64,000 nucleotides of DNA from JBEEOW01 sp041191405 (lineage in GTDB: Bacteria; Bacteroidota; Bacteroidia; Cytophagales; UBA9547), in NCBI GenBank assembly GCA_041191405.1, contig JBEEOW010000005.1, forward strand, positions 62,001-126,000. The letters run 5' to 3'. Shown one piece after another: positions 16,103 through 24,757 of the stretch; the first letter of the stretch is position 1; the number at the start of each line of letters is the position of its first letter. The notes beneath the pieces are model-generated. The model did no database searches. It saw nothing but the letters and a program-made list of their open reading frames with translations, and was not told where the DNA came from. The position numbers and the translations under genes were made by a program.

Positions 16103-18591
16103 TGTTGAAGAAATTTAGACTACTATATTACATTATATTACCACTACTAGCAAGTATTTTGTTTAGTAGCTGTATTAATTCTCGTTGGTTAAGATCAAGT
16201 GAATACCTTTTATACCAACAATCTATTGTTGGAAACACTCAGGTTTCATCTGAAATATTAGAGCCAATGTACAAACAAAAACCTAATAGAAAAGTACCTA
16301 TTATTGGTTCAACTTTGTATCTATATTTTCATTTATTAGGAAGAGAATTTTACTTTAAGTCACAAAATACAAAAGATAGTTTAGCGCTTTATCAAAAATA
16401 TTACTCTTCTCTTTATAAAATTTATGGCGACTCAGTTAGATATGTAAATCGATTTGATAGCTCAATTGTAAAACTTTCACATAAAGATTCGGTAAGGGTA
16501 ATTAAATTTGAAAAAAAATATAAAAAGAAAATCAACAAACTAAATAAAAAATTAACAGAAGGTAACTTTTTAATGAGAACTGTTGGTGAAGCTCCTTCGC
16601 TATTAGATACCAACAATTTAAGAGCAACAATACAACAATTTAAACTTTATTATCAATCAACAGGATATTTGAAAACAAAAATTAACTGGGAATCAGATAC
16701 TCTAGGTAAAAATATATTTGTAAAGTATAACATTTCAGAAGGAGAAAAAAGTGTTATCGACTCACTAAATTGGAATATCCAAGATTCATCTATTTACAAA
16801 GTTATAAAGGATTTAATCACAAAATCTCCAGTAAAAATAGGTAGTATTTATAATGAAAATTACATTCAAGAGCAAAGAGAACAGATAAGCAAAAAATTAA
16901 AAGACAATGGTTTTTATGAGTTTGAAAAACAATACATTAGTTACGAAGTAGATACCACAAATATCTACAAACTTAAACTAAGTATAAATATTGAAAATCC
17001 TGCTGGAGCCACAAAGCATACTATATTTAAAATTGATAGTGTATTTTTTTTGATTGATATGCCCAAAAAATCTCAAAAACCATTATACACTTTTGAAAAA
17101 TATAAAACCCAATTTAATTTTTTTGTAAAAAAATATTCGACTAAAATTTTATACTCAAAAAACAAAATATATTCTGATAGTTTATATTCATATTCAAACA
17201 CACAAAAATCTATTAATCAAATTACTAATCTTGATATGTTTAAGTTTGTAACTATAAACTATATCAAATCTAATACTGATTCAAGCAAATTAAAAGCCTA
17301 TATAATTGCTAATTCATTTTCGAAATATCAAATTTCCGATGAATGGGGAGCTACCATTAGTCAAGGTCAAGTAATTCCCGGACCAATGGTTAATATAAAT
17401 TTTACAGATAGGAATTCTATAGGTAATTGTGATGTTTTAACTATAGGTGTAAACGGAAGTGTATTAGGGCAACCATCAGTAACTCAGTTAAATTCTGTAA
17501 CAAGAACTACCCAATACGGAGGAGACTTGAATTTAACAATTCCACAGTTGTATATGCCAACTAAACTTCGTTTTAAATTTGCGGAAAACAATCCAAAAAC
17601 AAGATTCACTTTTAGCTATAGCAACGTAATTAGAGATGAATATACAAGAAGCATATACAAAGGTTCATTAAACTATATCTATTTAATAAATAAATTTTCA
17701 CAAATTACATTTACACCTGTTGATGTAAGTGTGGTAAATACGAGCGCCAAAAGTAAAGATTTTGAATCAAGGTTAGAAGAACTCTCTAAGAAAGGTAACT
17801 TCCTAAAATACAGCTTTTCACAATCTATTGTATCTGATTTTGCTACAAATTATTTCTTTAACAATAATGACCCTTCATTAAATAACAAATCACACCAGGT
17901 TAGAATTGGTGCTGAAATCGGAGGTATACTTTTTCATATTTTTGGAAATATCACCAATAATCAACTTTTCGGACTTGATTATTATAAATTCACAAAAGCA
18001 TCATTCGACTATCGAAAATATATTCCAACTTCAAAAACAGGAACAATTGCTTTAAGGGTAAATATTGGAGCAGCTATTCCTTATGGAAACTCAAAAGCAT
18101 TGCCTTACGAAAAAAACTTTTTTGCAGGAGGAAGTAACAGTATAAGAGCTTGGCAACCAAGAAGATTAGGTTTGGGCTCTTACGCAACATATACTGATTC
18201 AACAAATAAAACAATTGATTATTCAACTGAAAAACCAGGTCAAATTTTAATTGAAGCATCATTAGAAAGAAGATTTAAAATTATCAAATTTTTGGATGGT
18301 GCTGTTTTTGTTGACGCTGGAAACGTTTGGAATGCAACTGATAACGACAAAGAAGAAACTAGATTTAAAGCAACCAGTTTTTTTAAAGAAATAGCCATAG
18401 GTGCTGGATATGGTGTAAGATTTAATTTTTCATTTTTCATATTACGATTTGACTTTGCTTACAAAGTTTGGGACCCAGCACAAGCTTTAGATAAGAGATT
18501 TGTAATCAAAGATTTAAGATTTAACAATGCATTTAGAAGTTCAGACACAGGAAAACTTGTTTACCAAATTGGTATTGGTTATCCTTTCTAA
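16102..18591 (+). CDS. Omp85/BamA-TamA-family outer-membrane lipoprotein
   Basis: This 829-residue protein has a lipoprotein signal (LLASILFSSC), POTRA-like periplasmic repeats in the first half, and a 16-strand-type beta-barrel with the Omp85 segment FFAGGSNSIRAWQPRRLG. It ends in aromatic Phe (YQIGIGYPF). Proteins of this class insert or export outer-membrane proteins or lipids. Bacteroidota carry several paralogues, and a lipidated one is likely TamA-like. It starts at TTG 16102 (or the next TTG at 16105), since no in-frame ATG precedes the signal peptide. hemF follows after 12 bp, suggesting co-transcription. Confidence 0.88.
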   Translation: MLKKFRLLYYIILPLLASILFSSCINSRWLRSSEYLLYQQSIVGNTQVSSEILEPMYKQKPNRKVPIIGSTLYLYFHLLGREFYFKSQNTKDSLALYQKYYSSLYKIYGDSVRYVNRFDSSIVKLSHKDSVRVIKFEKKYKKKINKLNKKLTEGNFLMRTVGEAPSLLDTNNLRATIQQFKLYYQSTGYLKTKINWESDTLGKNIFVKYNISEGEKSVIDSLNWNIQDSSIYKVIKDLITKSPVKIGSIYNENYIQEQREQISKKLKDNGFYEFEKQYISYEVDTTNIYKLKLSINIENPAGATKHTIFKIDSVFFLIDMPKKSQKPLYTFEKYKTQFNFFVKKYSTKILYSKNKIYSDSLYSYSNTQKSINQITNLDMFKFVTINYIKSNTDSSKLKAYIIANSFSKYQISDEWGATISQGQVIPGPMVNINFTDRNSIGNCDVLTIGVNGSVLGQPSVTQLNSVTRTTQYGGDLNLTIPQLYMPTKLRFKFAENNPKTRFTFSYSNVIRDEYTRSIYKGSLNYIYLINKFSQITFTPVDVSVVNTSAKSKDFESRLEELSKKGNFLKYSFSQSIVSDFATNYFFNNNDPSLNNKSHQVRIGAEIGGILFHIFGNITNNQLFGLDYYKFTKASFDYRKYIPTSKTGTIALRVNIGAAIPYGNSKALPYEKNFFAGGSNSIRAWQPRRLGLGSYATYTDSTNKTIDYSTEKPGQILIEASLERRFKIIKFLDGAVFVDAGNVWNATDNDKEETRFKATSFFKEIAIGAGYGVRFNFSFFILRFDFAYKVWDPAQALDKRFVIKDLRFNNAFRSSDTGKLVYQIGIGYPF

Positions 18592-18603
18592 AAATATATA
18601 AAT

Positions 18604-19503
18604 ATGACTCCTCAAAAAGAAGAAATCACCAACTATTTTAAAGGTTTACAAGATTCAATTACTTCGGCTCTTGAGAAGGCTGATGGAAAAGCTACTTTTA
18701 ATGAAGATTTGTGGCAACGTGCAGAAGGTGGCGGCGGTAGAACTCGCACTTTAACTGATGGAAATATTCTTGAAAAAGCTGGCGTTGCTTTCTCTGCTGT
18801 TCACGGGCCAACTCCTGAAAAAATATTAAACACACTAGGTTTAAATACAGCTGACTTTTACGCTACTGGCGTTTCTTTGGTAATACATCCTCATAATCCA
18901 ATGGTACCTATTATTCACATGAATGTTAGGTATTTTGAAATGAGTAATGGCGTTTGGTGGTTTGGTGGTGGTATTGATTTGACTCCGCATTATGTTAATG
19001 AAAATGATGCTAAATGGTTTCATAACCAATTAAAAGCTGTTTGTGATAAACATAATGAACATTACTACAGTAAGTTTAAATCATGGGCTGACGATTATTT
19101 TTTTATAAAACATAGAAATGAAACTCGTGGTATTGGTGGAATTTTCTTTGATCATTTAAAAGAAGATGAAAATATCACAAAACAACAAAGATTTGATTTT
19201 GTAAAAGAAGTTGGAAATGCATTTGCAGGTATTTACACTCACTTTATGCTTAAAAACAACGAGTTACCATATAATGAAAATCACAAAAAATGGCAACTAG
19301 TTCGAAGAGGTAGATATGTAGAATTTAATCTTGTTTATGATAAAGGAACAAAATTTGGCTTAGATACCAACGGAAGAACAGAGTCAATTTTAATGTCTAT
19401 GCCACCTCAAGCAAATTGGGAATATAACTTAATCCCTGAAGCAAACTCTGAAGAAGCGAAAACATTGAATTTGCTTAAAAAGGGTATTGAATGGGTTTCG
19501 TAG
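18604..19503 (+). CDS. hemF: Oxygen-dependent coproporphyrinogen III oxidase
   Basis: This 299-residue enzyme oxidatively decarboxylates coproporphyrinogen III to protoporphyrinogen IX in haem synthesis, using O2. Conserved blocks are AEGGGGRTRTL, HPHNPMVPIIHMNVRYFE, WWFGGGIDLTPHYV, RGIGGIFFDHL and YVEFNLVYDKGTKFGL. Length and motifs are typical. It implies aerobic or microaerobic life. It lies 12 bp behind the Omp85 gene. Its stop codon is the first base set of heptamer array 8. Confidence 0.97.
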   Translation: MTPQKEEITNYFKGLQDSITSALEKADGKATFNEDLWQRAEGGGGRTRTLTDGNILEKAGVAFSAVHGPTPEKILNTLGLNTADFYATGVSLVIHPHNPMVPIIHMNVRYFEMSNGVWWFGGGIDLTPHYVNENDAKWFHNQLKAVCDKHNEHYYSKFKSWADDYFFIKHRNETRGIGGIFFDHLKEDENITKQQRFDFVKEVGNAFAGIYTHFMLKNNELPYNENHKKWQLVRRGRYVEFNLVYDKGTKFGLDTNGRTESILMSMPPQANWEYNLIPEANSEEAKTLNLLKKGIEWVS

Positions 19504-19536
19504 TTATCAGTTGTCAGTAATCAGTTGTCAGTATTA
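19502..19536 (+). repeat. Heptamer array 8 starting in the hemF stop codon
   Basis: Five units AGTTATC, AGTTGTC, AGTAATC, AGTTGTC, AGTATTA. They begin at the second base of the hemF TAG. The CAGTTGT/CAGTTAT form looks like heptamer STRR repeats I know from cyanobacteria. Confidence 0.75.
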
Positions 19537-19545
19537 GGTAAATTA

Positions 19546-19591
19546 GTCCAAGAGGGACGAAGATATCCTAGCCATGGGTTTTAACCCATGG
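19546..19591 (+). repeat. Dispersed two-hairpin element, divergent copy
   Basis: First hairpin GTCC-AAGAG-GGAC, linker GAAGATATCCTAG, second hairpin CCATGGGTT-TT-AACCCATGG. The layout matches the copies at 15218, 31491 and 31831, but the linker differs (GATATC in place of CATAAC). Confidence 0.6.
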
Positions 19592-19682
19592 AAAAAGTAG
19601 TAAAAACTCAAAACAAAAATTTCCATCAATTCACTAATTTGTAGAAACAATTAGAGATATTTGTAAAATATAATTTCAATCA

Positions 19683-19970
19683 ATGAAGATAATTGTTAAA
19701 AGCCTAGAATTAAACGGCAAAAAATATAAATATTGGTTAGGTGTTTCTAAAAAAGAAACAACCAGAAGTACCTTTTTTAGTGTTTATTTTTACCCAACAG
19801 ACCCTGATTCTATTCCATCTAAACCTCAGTTAATTAAAGCTAATTTAGGAAGTTTTGACGAAGCAGTAGATAAAGGCAAACTCTACATGAGCGCTTTAAT
19901 GAAAAAAGTAGCTGATAACGAATTAATTAAAAAACAACCAAATCCAACTACACCACCTGATTTTATATGA
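19683..19970 (+). CDS. Small conserved-looking protein of unknown function
   Basis: This 95-residue protein has no domain I recognise. It has a beta-rich N-terminal half (KIIVKSLELNGKKYKYWLGV, FFSVYFYPTDPD), then one helix (SFDEAVDKGKLYMSALMKKV) and a Pro-rich tail. No signal peptide or membrane segment is visible. It overlaps the following phosphoribosyltransferase gene by 4 bp (ATGA), which makes translational coupling and a shared role likely. Confidence 0.7.
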   Translation: MKIIVKSLELNGKKYKYWLGVSKKETTRSTFFSVYFYPTDPDSIPSKPQLIKANLGSFDEAVDKGKLYMSALMKKVADNELIKKQPNPTTPPDFI

Positions 19971-20479
19971 GCACTGCTACCTTAATACTTGACGCAGTAC
20001 AAACTCGTCAGAAAATTAAACGTATCGCTTACGAAATTTACGAAAACAACCCAAAAGAGAAAGAAATATTCTTGGCTGGTATTTACGATAAAGGATATCA
20101 ATTTGCCATTTTACTTAAAAGTGAATTGGAGCAAATTTCTCCGTTTAAAGTTACTTTAATTAAAGTGGAGTTAGATAAATTGACTCCGCAACAAGGAGCT
20201 ATTTCGTTGGATATTGACACTAAATTACTGAAAAATAAAACCATTATTTTACTTGATGATGTACTAAACACCGGTAAAACAATGGCTTATAGCTTAAAAC
20301 CATTTTTAAATGTAGCTATCAAACGTTTACAAACTGCAGTAATTGTTGATAGAGCTCATAAAAATTTCCCTATCTCTGCTGACTTTGTAGGATACTCATT
20401 ATCAACTACTTTGCACCAAAATATTGAATGTATTTTGGATGATGAAACCAAATTGGGAGTTTATATTAATCAAGGTTAA
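19967..20479 (+). CDS. PyrR-like phosphoribosyltransferase
   Basis: This 170-residue type I phosphoribosyltransferase has the PRPP loop IILLDDVLNTGKTM, an N-terminal hood, and a C-terminal segment (VDRAHKNFPISADFVGYSL) like that of PyrR/uracil phosphoribosyltransferases. In PyrR it follows as LVDRGHRELPIRADYVGK. PyrR proteins bind pyr mRNA and have weak Upp activity. No pyr attenuator is seen near this gene, and a regulatory role is not shown. The 4-bp overlap with the upstream small gene indicates an operon. The stop lies in heptamer array 13. Confidence 0.85.
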   Translation: MSTATLILDAVQTRQKIKRIAYEIYENNPKEKEIFLAGIYDKGYQFAILLKSELEQISPFKVTLIKVELDKLTPQQGAISLDIDTKLLKNKTIILLDDVLNTGKTMAYSLKPFLNVAIKRLQTAVIVDRAHKNFPISADFVGYSLSTTLHQNIECILDDETKLGVYINQG

Positions 20480-20545
20480 GAGTTAAGACCTCCCCTCCCT
20501 TTGCTTCGCAAGATAACTTCCTTGTTAGTTTGAAAAAAGGAGGGG
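20474..20545. repeat. Heptamer pair plus GC-rich inverted repeat
   Basis: Two heptamers GGTTAAG, AGTTAAG cover the phosphoribosyltransferase stop. A CCTCCCCTCC...GGAGGGG inverted repeat with a long loop follows, related to the one at 2299-2315. It could serve as terminator for the two-gene unit. Confidence 0.55.
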
Positions 20546-20691
20546 AACTAATTGGTAAAAATCACATTAAACTATTTCATTTTTTCTATGTATTCTTAAT
20601 TTCTTAATGAATTCAATTTTTTTTAAAATATGAAATAAAAATAATTAATAATTAAACCTATGTACCTATGTGGTTTATAAATTTTTAATAT

Positions 20692-21387
20692 TTACTCACT
20701 CAAAATATAAACTTCTGTTCTTCTGTTTTGTTTTCTACCTTCTTCTGAATCATTATCTGCAATTGGGTTTGTTTCACCATAACCTTTTGCCACAATTCTT
20801 GAAGCATCAATTTTCCCTTTGGTAATCAAATAATTACGCACAGCTTCTGCCCTATTTTGTGATAATTTCAAATTTTCTACATCGCTACCTACATTATCAG
20901 TATAACCAGCTATTTCAATTTTCATTGATTTTTTAAGATTCAAAACTGTTATTACATCTTTCAAAATCTTATCCGAACCAACTTTTATTGTAGCTTTACC
21001 AAAGTCAAAATCTAAGTTTTTCAATTCAAAGGTTTTAGCTGGCTCATATTTAATAGTTATTTTCCCTTTTGCAATACCCTTACCAGCTGGTATAGCCAAA
21101 GTATTATAATCCTGAGCTTCTCCAATTCCTTTGATTTTAATCTTGTAAGTATCTCCTTTATCAATTAAAATATCAAATTTACCAAGCGAGTCACTTACTC
21201 CTTCAAATACTTTTTTTGAATTTATTCCTTCAAATATTATTTGGTCATACTTACGAATATGGTTTTGAAAATCAAAAACTTCAACAGTTACTAAAGCTTG
21301 TAAATCAGAAGCTTGCTTGGTTTGTGCAAACAAAGCATTGTTTAAATTTAAACCAAATACGACAATCATTATTAATACATTTCTCAT
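20692..21387 (-). CDS. OmpA-family outer-membrane/peptidoglycan-binding protein
   Basis: About 231 residues from the ATG at 21387, giving signal peptide NVLIMIVVFGLNLNNALFAQ. A small beta-sandwich region follows, then an OmpA domain (FDFGKATIKVGSDKIL, IEIAGYTDNVGSDVENLKLS, RAEAVRNYL, VAKGYGETNPIADND, GRKQNRRTEVYIL) that binds diaminopimelate peptidoglycan. It lacks a barrel, so it is probably a periplasmic anchor. A longer in-frame start at 21522 is rejected because it hides the signal peptide and collides with the opposite gene at 21485. Confidence 0.9.
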   Translation of the reverse strand: MRNVLIMIVVFGLNLNNALFAQTKQASDLQALVTVEVFDFQNHIRKYDQIIFEGINSKKVFEGVSDSLGKFDILIDKGDTYKIKIKGIGEAQDYNTLAIPAGKGIAKGKITIKYEPAKTFELKNLDFDFGKATIKVGSDKILKDVITVLNLKKSMKIEIAGYTDNVGSDVENLKLSQNRAEAVRNYLITKGKIDASRIVAKGYGETNPIADNDSEEGRKQNRRTEVYILSE

Positions 21388-21484
21388 AATTTGAATAATT
21401 TTATTTATCTTTATAATGTTGCCTTTGGTATAAAGGAACAGAAAATTTTCATTATTTTTAAAAATAATTTTACACATTTCAATT

Positions 21485-22021
21485 ATGAACACTGAAAGAA
21501 AACTTATTTTATATATTGCCATGAGTTTAGACGGCTTTATTGCAACTGAAAATGGTAATCTTGATTTTTTATCAATTGTTGAAAATGGAGATGAAGATTA
21601 CGGATATAACCAATTCGTAAACAGTGTGGATACAGTAATTTTAGGAAGAAAAACTTATGACAAAGTACTCACTTTAGTTGATGAATTTCCTCATCAAGAC
21701 AAAGATGTATATGTAATTACACGTCAAAATCAAGCAGCCAAAAATAATATTCAATTTTATACTGAAGACCTACAAACTTTAGTAAATAAATTAAAATCTG
21801 AACCGGGAAAAAATATCTATTGCGATGGTGGTGCCGAAATTGTAAATCTACTTCTCAAACAAAATCTAATAGATGAAATGATCATTTCTGTAATTCCCAT
21901 TTTATTAGGAAATGGTATTAAGCTGTTTAATAATCAATTACAAGAAACTAAAATACATTTACTTAGTTCAAAAGCTTTTGAAAAAGGTTTGGTTCAACTA
22001 CACTATTCAATTTTAAAATGA
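21485..22021 (+). CDS. Dihydrofolate-reductase-fold (RibD C-terminal-like) protein
   Basis: This 178-residue protein has the RibD_C/DHFR-like fold: KLILYIAMSLDGFIAT at the N-terminus, then VDTVILGRKTYDKVL, DVYVITRQ, IYCDGGAEIVNLLLKQNLIDEMIISVIPILLGNGIKLF. It is a stand-alone YwjB/YyaP-type protein without the deaminase domain, so riboflavin synthesis is unlikely. A reductase for an unknown pterin-like or nitro substrate is possible. It stands alone between opposing genes. Confidence 0.88.
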   Translation: MNTERKLILYIAMSLDGFIATENGNLDFLSIVENGDEDYGYNQFVNSVDTVILGRKTYDKVLTLVDEFPHQDKDVYVITRQNQAAKNNIQFYTEDLQTLVNKLKSEPGKNIYCDGGAEIVNLLLKQNLIDEMIISVIPILLGNGIKLFNNQLQETKIHLLSSKAFEKGLVQLHYSILK

Positions 22022-22096
22022 GAAAAAAACATTATAGGAAAAACTAATCTTTTAGCTATTATCCAAAAGATGACGTAACTATAATTAGTATAATAT

Positions 22097-22621
22097 TTAT
22101 TCAGCTTCAAATAATTCCGCAAGAAATTGTTTTGACTTTTTACTTTCATATTTAAAAGCTAGAAAAGTCATTAAATAACCAAAAGTAAACATTACATAAG
22201 GAATTAAAAAAAATGGAGAAAATCCATTTTGAAATATTGATTTAAATTGAGAAATACCAACAATTGATATCCCAACGCAAAATAAACTAACCATCCCCAA
22301 CCAAAAAGACATAAAAATCATAACAAAAATTGCCATTCTCATTTTTATTTTAATTTCAGTTTTTCCATCATATGATTTAAATTCACCTAAGATAACTGGC
22401 AAAAATGAGTTTCTATAACTTATGATTCTACTTATTTTAAATGAGTTACCATTAAATTCTCCTTCATAAGGCATATTTGAATTTGTCCAAAAAGAAAGAG
22501 TAAACTTTTTTTCAGGCTCAACATTTAACGATAATCTTTCAACTACTTCATCAACAGATAAATTTGTAGTTATAACATAATTTTCAAAAGGTAAAAATTT
22601 AGACAATTTCATATACTTCAT
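22097..22621 (-). CDS. Membrane protein of unknown function
   Basis: This 174-residue protein has a soluble beta-rich N-terminal half (FENYVITTNLSVDEVVERL, YEGEFNGNSFKISRIISYRNSFLPVILG) and two C-terminal membrane helices (IFVMIFMSFWLGMVSLFCVG, PFFLIPYVMFTFGYLMTFLA). The IxRxIxYRNSFLPxIxG pattern recurs in small membrane proteins of many bacteria, but I know no function. It starts 6 bp after the Arr gene stop on the same strand, so the two may be co-transcribed. Confidence 0.7.
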   Translation of the reverse strand: MKYMKLSKFLPFENYVITTNLSVDEVVERLSLNVEPEKKFTLSFWTNSNMPYEGEFNGNSFKISRIISYRNSFLPVILGEFKSYDGKTEIKIKMRMAIFVMIFMSFWLGMVSLFCVGISIVGISQFKSIFQNGFSPFFLIPYVMFTFGYLMTFLAFKYESKKSKQFLAELFEAE

Positions 22622-22627
22622 TTAAAA

Positions 22628-23053
22628 CTAATCATTTAACGAATCAATACCTTGTTGTTTTAGCTTTTCAAGTGCAGTTTTCATAGCATTTACTTGCTCC
22701 ACTGGGTGACTTTGCCAAATAGTAACTTCACCAACCACTCTAAAAGGTTCAGTTGAACGGTATGATTTTGTGGGATTACCTGGAAATTTTTTATCAGTCA
22801 AATCGGGGTCGTCTTCAAGTGTACCAGTTGGTTCAACTAAATAAATACGTTCTCGTCCATTGCCAATAGCTAATTCGGCACCCCAAATTGCTGCATCTAA
22901 AGTCGCTGTAAGAAAAATATATTTTGCATTTTTTCTTTGTCCAAAATTAGAATGATGCCCCACTTCAATTAAATCGCCAAGTTGTAAGTCGGCTTTTGTA
23001 CCATGAAAATATGCTTGCGCAAATGGTGTATGAATTGTTTGGTTTTGATTCAT
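22628..23053 (-). CDS. arr: Rifampin ADP-ribosyltransferase
   Basis: This 141-residue Arr enzyme transfers ADP-ribose from NAD to rifamycins and blocks their action. The whole family core is present: YFHGTKADLQLGDLIEVG (catalytic H17), NAKYIFLTATLDAAIWGAEL (Y45), IYLVEPTGTLEDDPDL (acidic residue about 81), DKKFPGNPTKSYRS, FRVVGEVTIWQSHP. Length is typical (about 140). No integron, transposon or attC site surrounds it, so it looks like a chromosomal gene. It is followed at 6 bp by a membrane protein gene. Confidence 0.95.
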   Translation of the reverse strand: MNQNQTIHTPFAQAYFHGTKADLQLGDLIEVGHHSNFGQRKNAKYIFLTATLDAAIWGAELAIGNGRERIYLVEPTGTLEDDPDLTDKKFPGNPTKSYRSTEPFRVVGEVTIWQSHPVEQVNAMKTALEKLKQQGIDSLND

Positions 23054-23139
23054 TGGAGTAGTTGAAATTAATTTTGTGTTTTATTTATTCACTTTCAGTA
23101 TTCTCCTTTTCACTTAAACTATTATTAGTTAGGAAAATA

Positions 23140-24048
23140 CTATTTCATTAATTCTGAGAAAATGTGTTCAGTTGTTTTAGTTGTTGATGAATCAAATAAT
23201 TTTAATTCCAATACTGCATTTTGTATAAATTTTTGAACATATAAATTCTCTATTTCAAGCTCAAATCTTAAAATTGAAATTTCCTCATCTGGAAATATCG
23301 GACTTACATTATATGATGTAATTACTACTTTTTTTTCAGAAGACAACCTTTGATTTATATTAGGATCTTGGTAAGTTATTACAACTCCAAGATTTTCGAT
23401 TCCACTAAATGATGCCTCTAACTTACAATGTTTTTCTAAAGTTTGACTAATATTTTTAATATGAATAAAAACTTTAATTTTTGTATTTAGACTATCTTCA
23501 CCTTCCACTGGATCGATTTTTTTTGTCCAAATTGAATAAAAATTCATTTCAGCATGCGAGTATCGGTTATATAAATTTCTAACTTCATACTCTTCCATTG
23601 GTACTGATTTGAAATTATATCTTCGATAATATTTTTTATCAGCGCTCATATGAGGAGCATGTATACTTTCCTGTATTTTTAAAAGATAAATAGTCTTAGA
23701 TAGTTGATTATCAATCCTAATAGGAAAAATTTGAACATTTTGAATTCTAGGATAAATATTACTATCAATAACATTTTCTAACCATTCTTTAGTCAAAAAA
23801 GTACCATCAACAAAAGAAAATTCAACTGGTTTATGTTCTTGTTCTTCTATTCCATAAATTATTATTCCACCATTAGAGTTTGCAAATGCAGAAATATCTT
23901 TTGCGAGTTCAATTTTCTTATGATCGGATTTATCTAAAGCCCTTGCTGATTTATAATCTAAATTCAAAGACTCTTCAATTCCAGTTAAAATTAAATCATT
24001 TAAATCCTCCTCTGAATATTCATTTTTATTAAATAAGCTCTTAATCAT
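23140..24048 (-). CDS. AlbA_2/Schlafen-like domain protein
   Basis: This 302-residue protein has an N-terminal AlbA_2 (divergent AAA_4, Schlafen-like) domain: LNLDYKSARAL, IELAKDISAFANSNGGIIIYGIEE, RIQNVQIFPI, APHMSADKKYYRRYNFKSVPME. The second half is beta-rich and unlike any family I recognise. Such domains occur in transcriptional regulators and in nuclease or defence proteins. Neither an ATPase C-domain nor an HTH is evident. It is a single gene with AT-rich flanks, in a small accessory stretch with arr. Confidence 0.8.
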   Translation of the reverse strand: MIKSLFNKNEYSEEDLNDLILTGIEESLNLDYKSARALDKSDHKKIELAKDISAFANSNGGIIIYGIEEQEHKPVEFSFVDGTFLTKEWLENVIDSNIYPRIQNVQIFPIRIDNQLSKTIYLLKIQESIHAPHMSADKKYYRRYNFKSVPMEEYEVRNLYNRYSHAEMNFYSIWTKKIDPVEGEDSLNTKIKVFIHIKNISQTLEKHCKLEASFSGIENLGVVITYQDPNINQRLSSEKKVVITSYNVSPIFPDEEISILRFELEIENLYVQKFIQNAVLELKLFDSSTTKTTEHIFSELMK

Positions 24049-24163
24049 TCTTTTAAAATTTTAAAGATAAATTATATTCTAAATATAGTTTTTTTATGTA
24101 AAAAATAAATTTTGTAATTTTGATTAAAACTTACAAAATAGGTTAACAATATTAAACATCCCC

Positions 24164-24535
24164 CTACCACTTCTTAAAAACTACATAAACCGCCAAAACA
24201 ATCAAAGCAAAGCCAACTAAGTGGTTCCAAGCTAGTTTTTCGGATTTAAAAACAAATACTACAGTTAGGGTAAATACAATAAGTGATATTACTTCTTGTA
24301 TTATTTTTAATTCGAACATCGAAAATGGACCGCCATTTTCTTTAAAACCAATTTTGTTGGCTGGTACTTGAAATATATACTCAAAAAATGCTAATCCCCA
24401 ACTTAAAAGTACAATGCCGAACAATCCTAGCTTATGCATCCAAGTTAGGTTTTTAAATTGTAAGTGTCCGTACCATGCCATTGTCATAAAAAAGTTCGAC
24501 ATGATAAGCAAACCAATTGTATAAACTCCTTTCAT
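24164..24535 (-). CDS. DUF486/DMT-superfamily small membrane protein
   Basis: This 123-residue protein has four predicted membrane helices and matches DUF486: YTIGLLIMSNFFMTMAWYGHL, LLSWGLAFFEYIFQVPANKIG, FSMFELKIIQEVISLIVF, GFALIVLAVYVVF. It is distantly like small multidrug resistance or EamA transporters. The substrate is unknown. It overlaps the upstream small membrane gene by 4 bp, suggesting one operon with it and pcrB. Confidence 0.88.
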   Translation of the reverse strand: MKGVYTIGLLIMSNFFMTMAWYGHLQFKNLTWMHKLGLFGIVLLSWGLAFFEYIFQVPANKIGFKENGGPFSMFELKIIQEVISLIVFTLTVVFVFKSEKLAWNHLVGFALIVLAVYVVFKKW

Positions 24536-24753
24536 TTTCGTTTTAAAACACCCAATAATCTATAAATATTTGTAAAAATAAAAGAAAAGACCACTACTAC
24601 AGAAGTAAACAAAAACGAAAATAAAAACAACACAGGGAAAAAACAATAGAATATGATATTCCACAAAAAACGTATTACTTTATTGGTATGCCAAACTGTA
24701 ATTTTTAATTCTTCTGCTTGAATTTCAGGCTCTTCTGATGTATGAGTTTGCAT
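24532..24753 (-). CDS. Small membrane protein of unknown function
   Basis: This 73-residue protein has an acidic cytoplasmic N-terminus (EEPEIQAEELKITVWHTNKV) and one long or two short hydrophobic helices (FLWNIIFYCFFPVLFLFSFLF). It ends in a basic tail. It overlaps the DUF486 gene by 4 bp and lies 4 bp after pcrB, so it is translated from the same message. No family recognised. Confidence 0.65.
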   Translation of the reverse strand: MQTHTSEEPEIQAEELKITVWHTNKVIRFLWNIIFYCFFPVLFLFSFLFTSVVVVFSFIFTNIYRLLGVLKRK

Positions 24754-24757
24754 TGCT

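Noticed and set aside
21388..21522. Longer N-terminus for the OmpA protein
   Set aside because: It would bury the signal peptide and overlap the start of the opposite gene at 21485.
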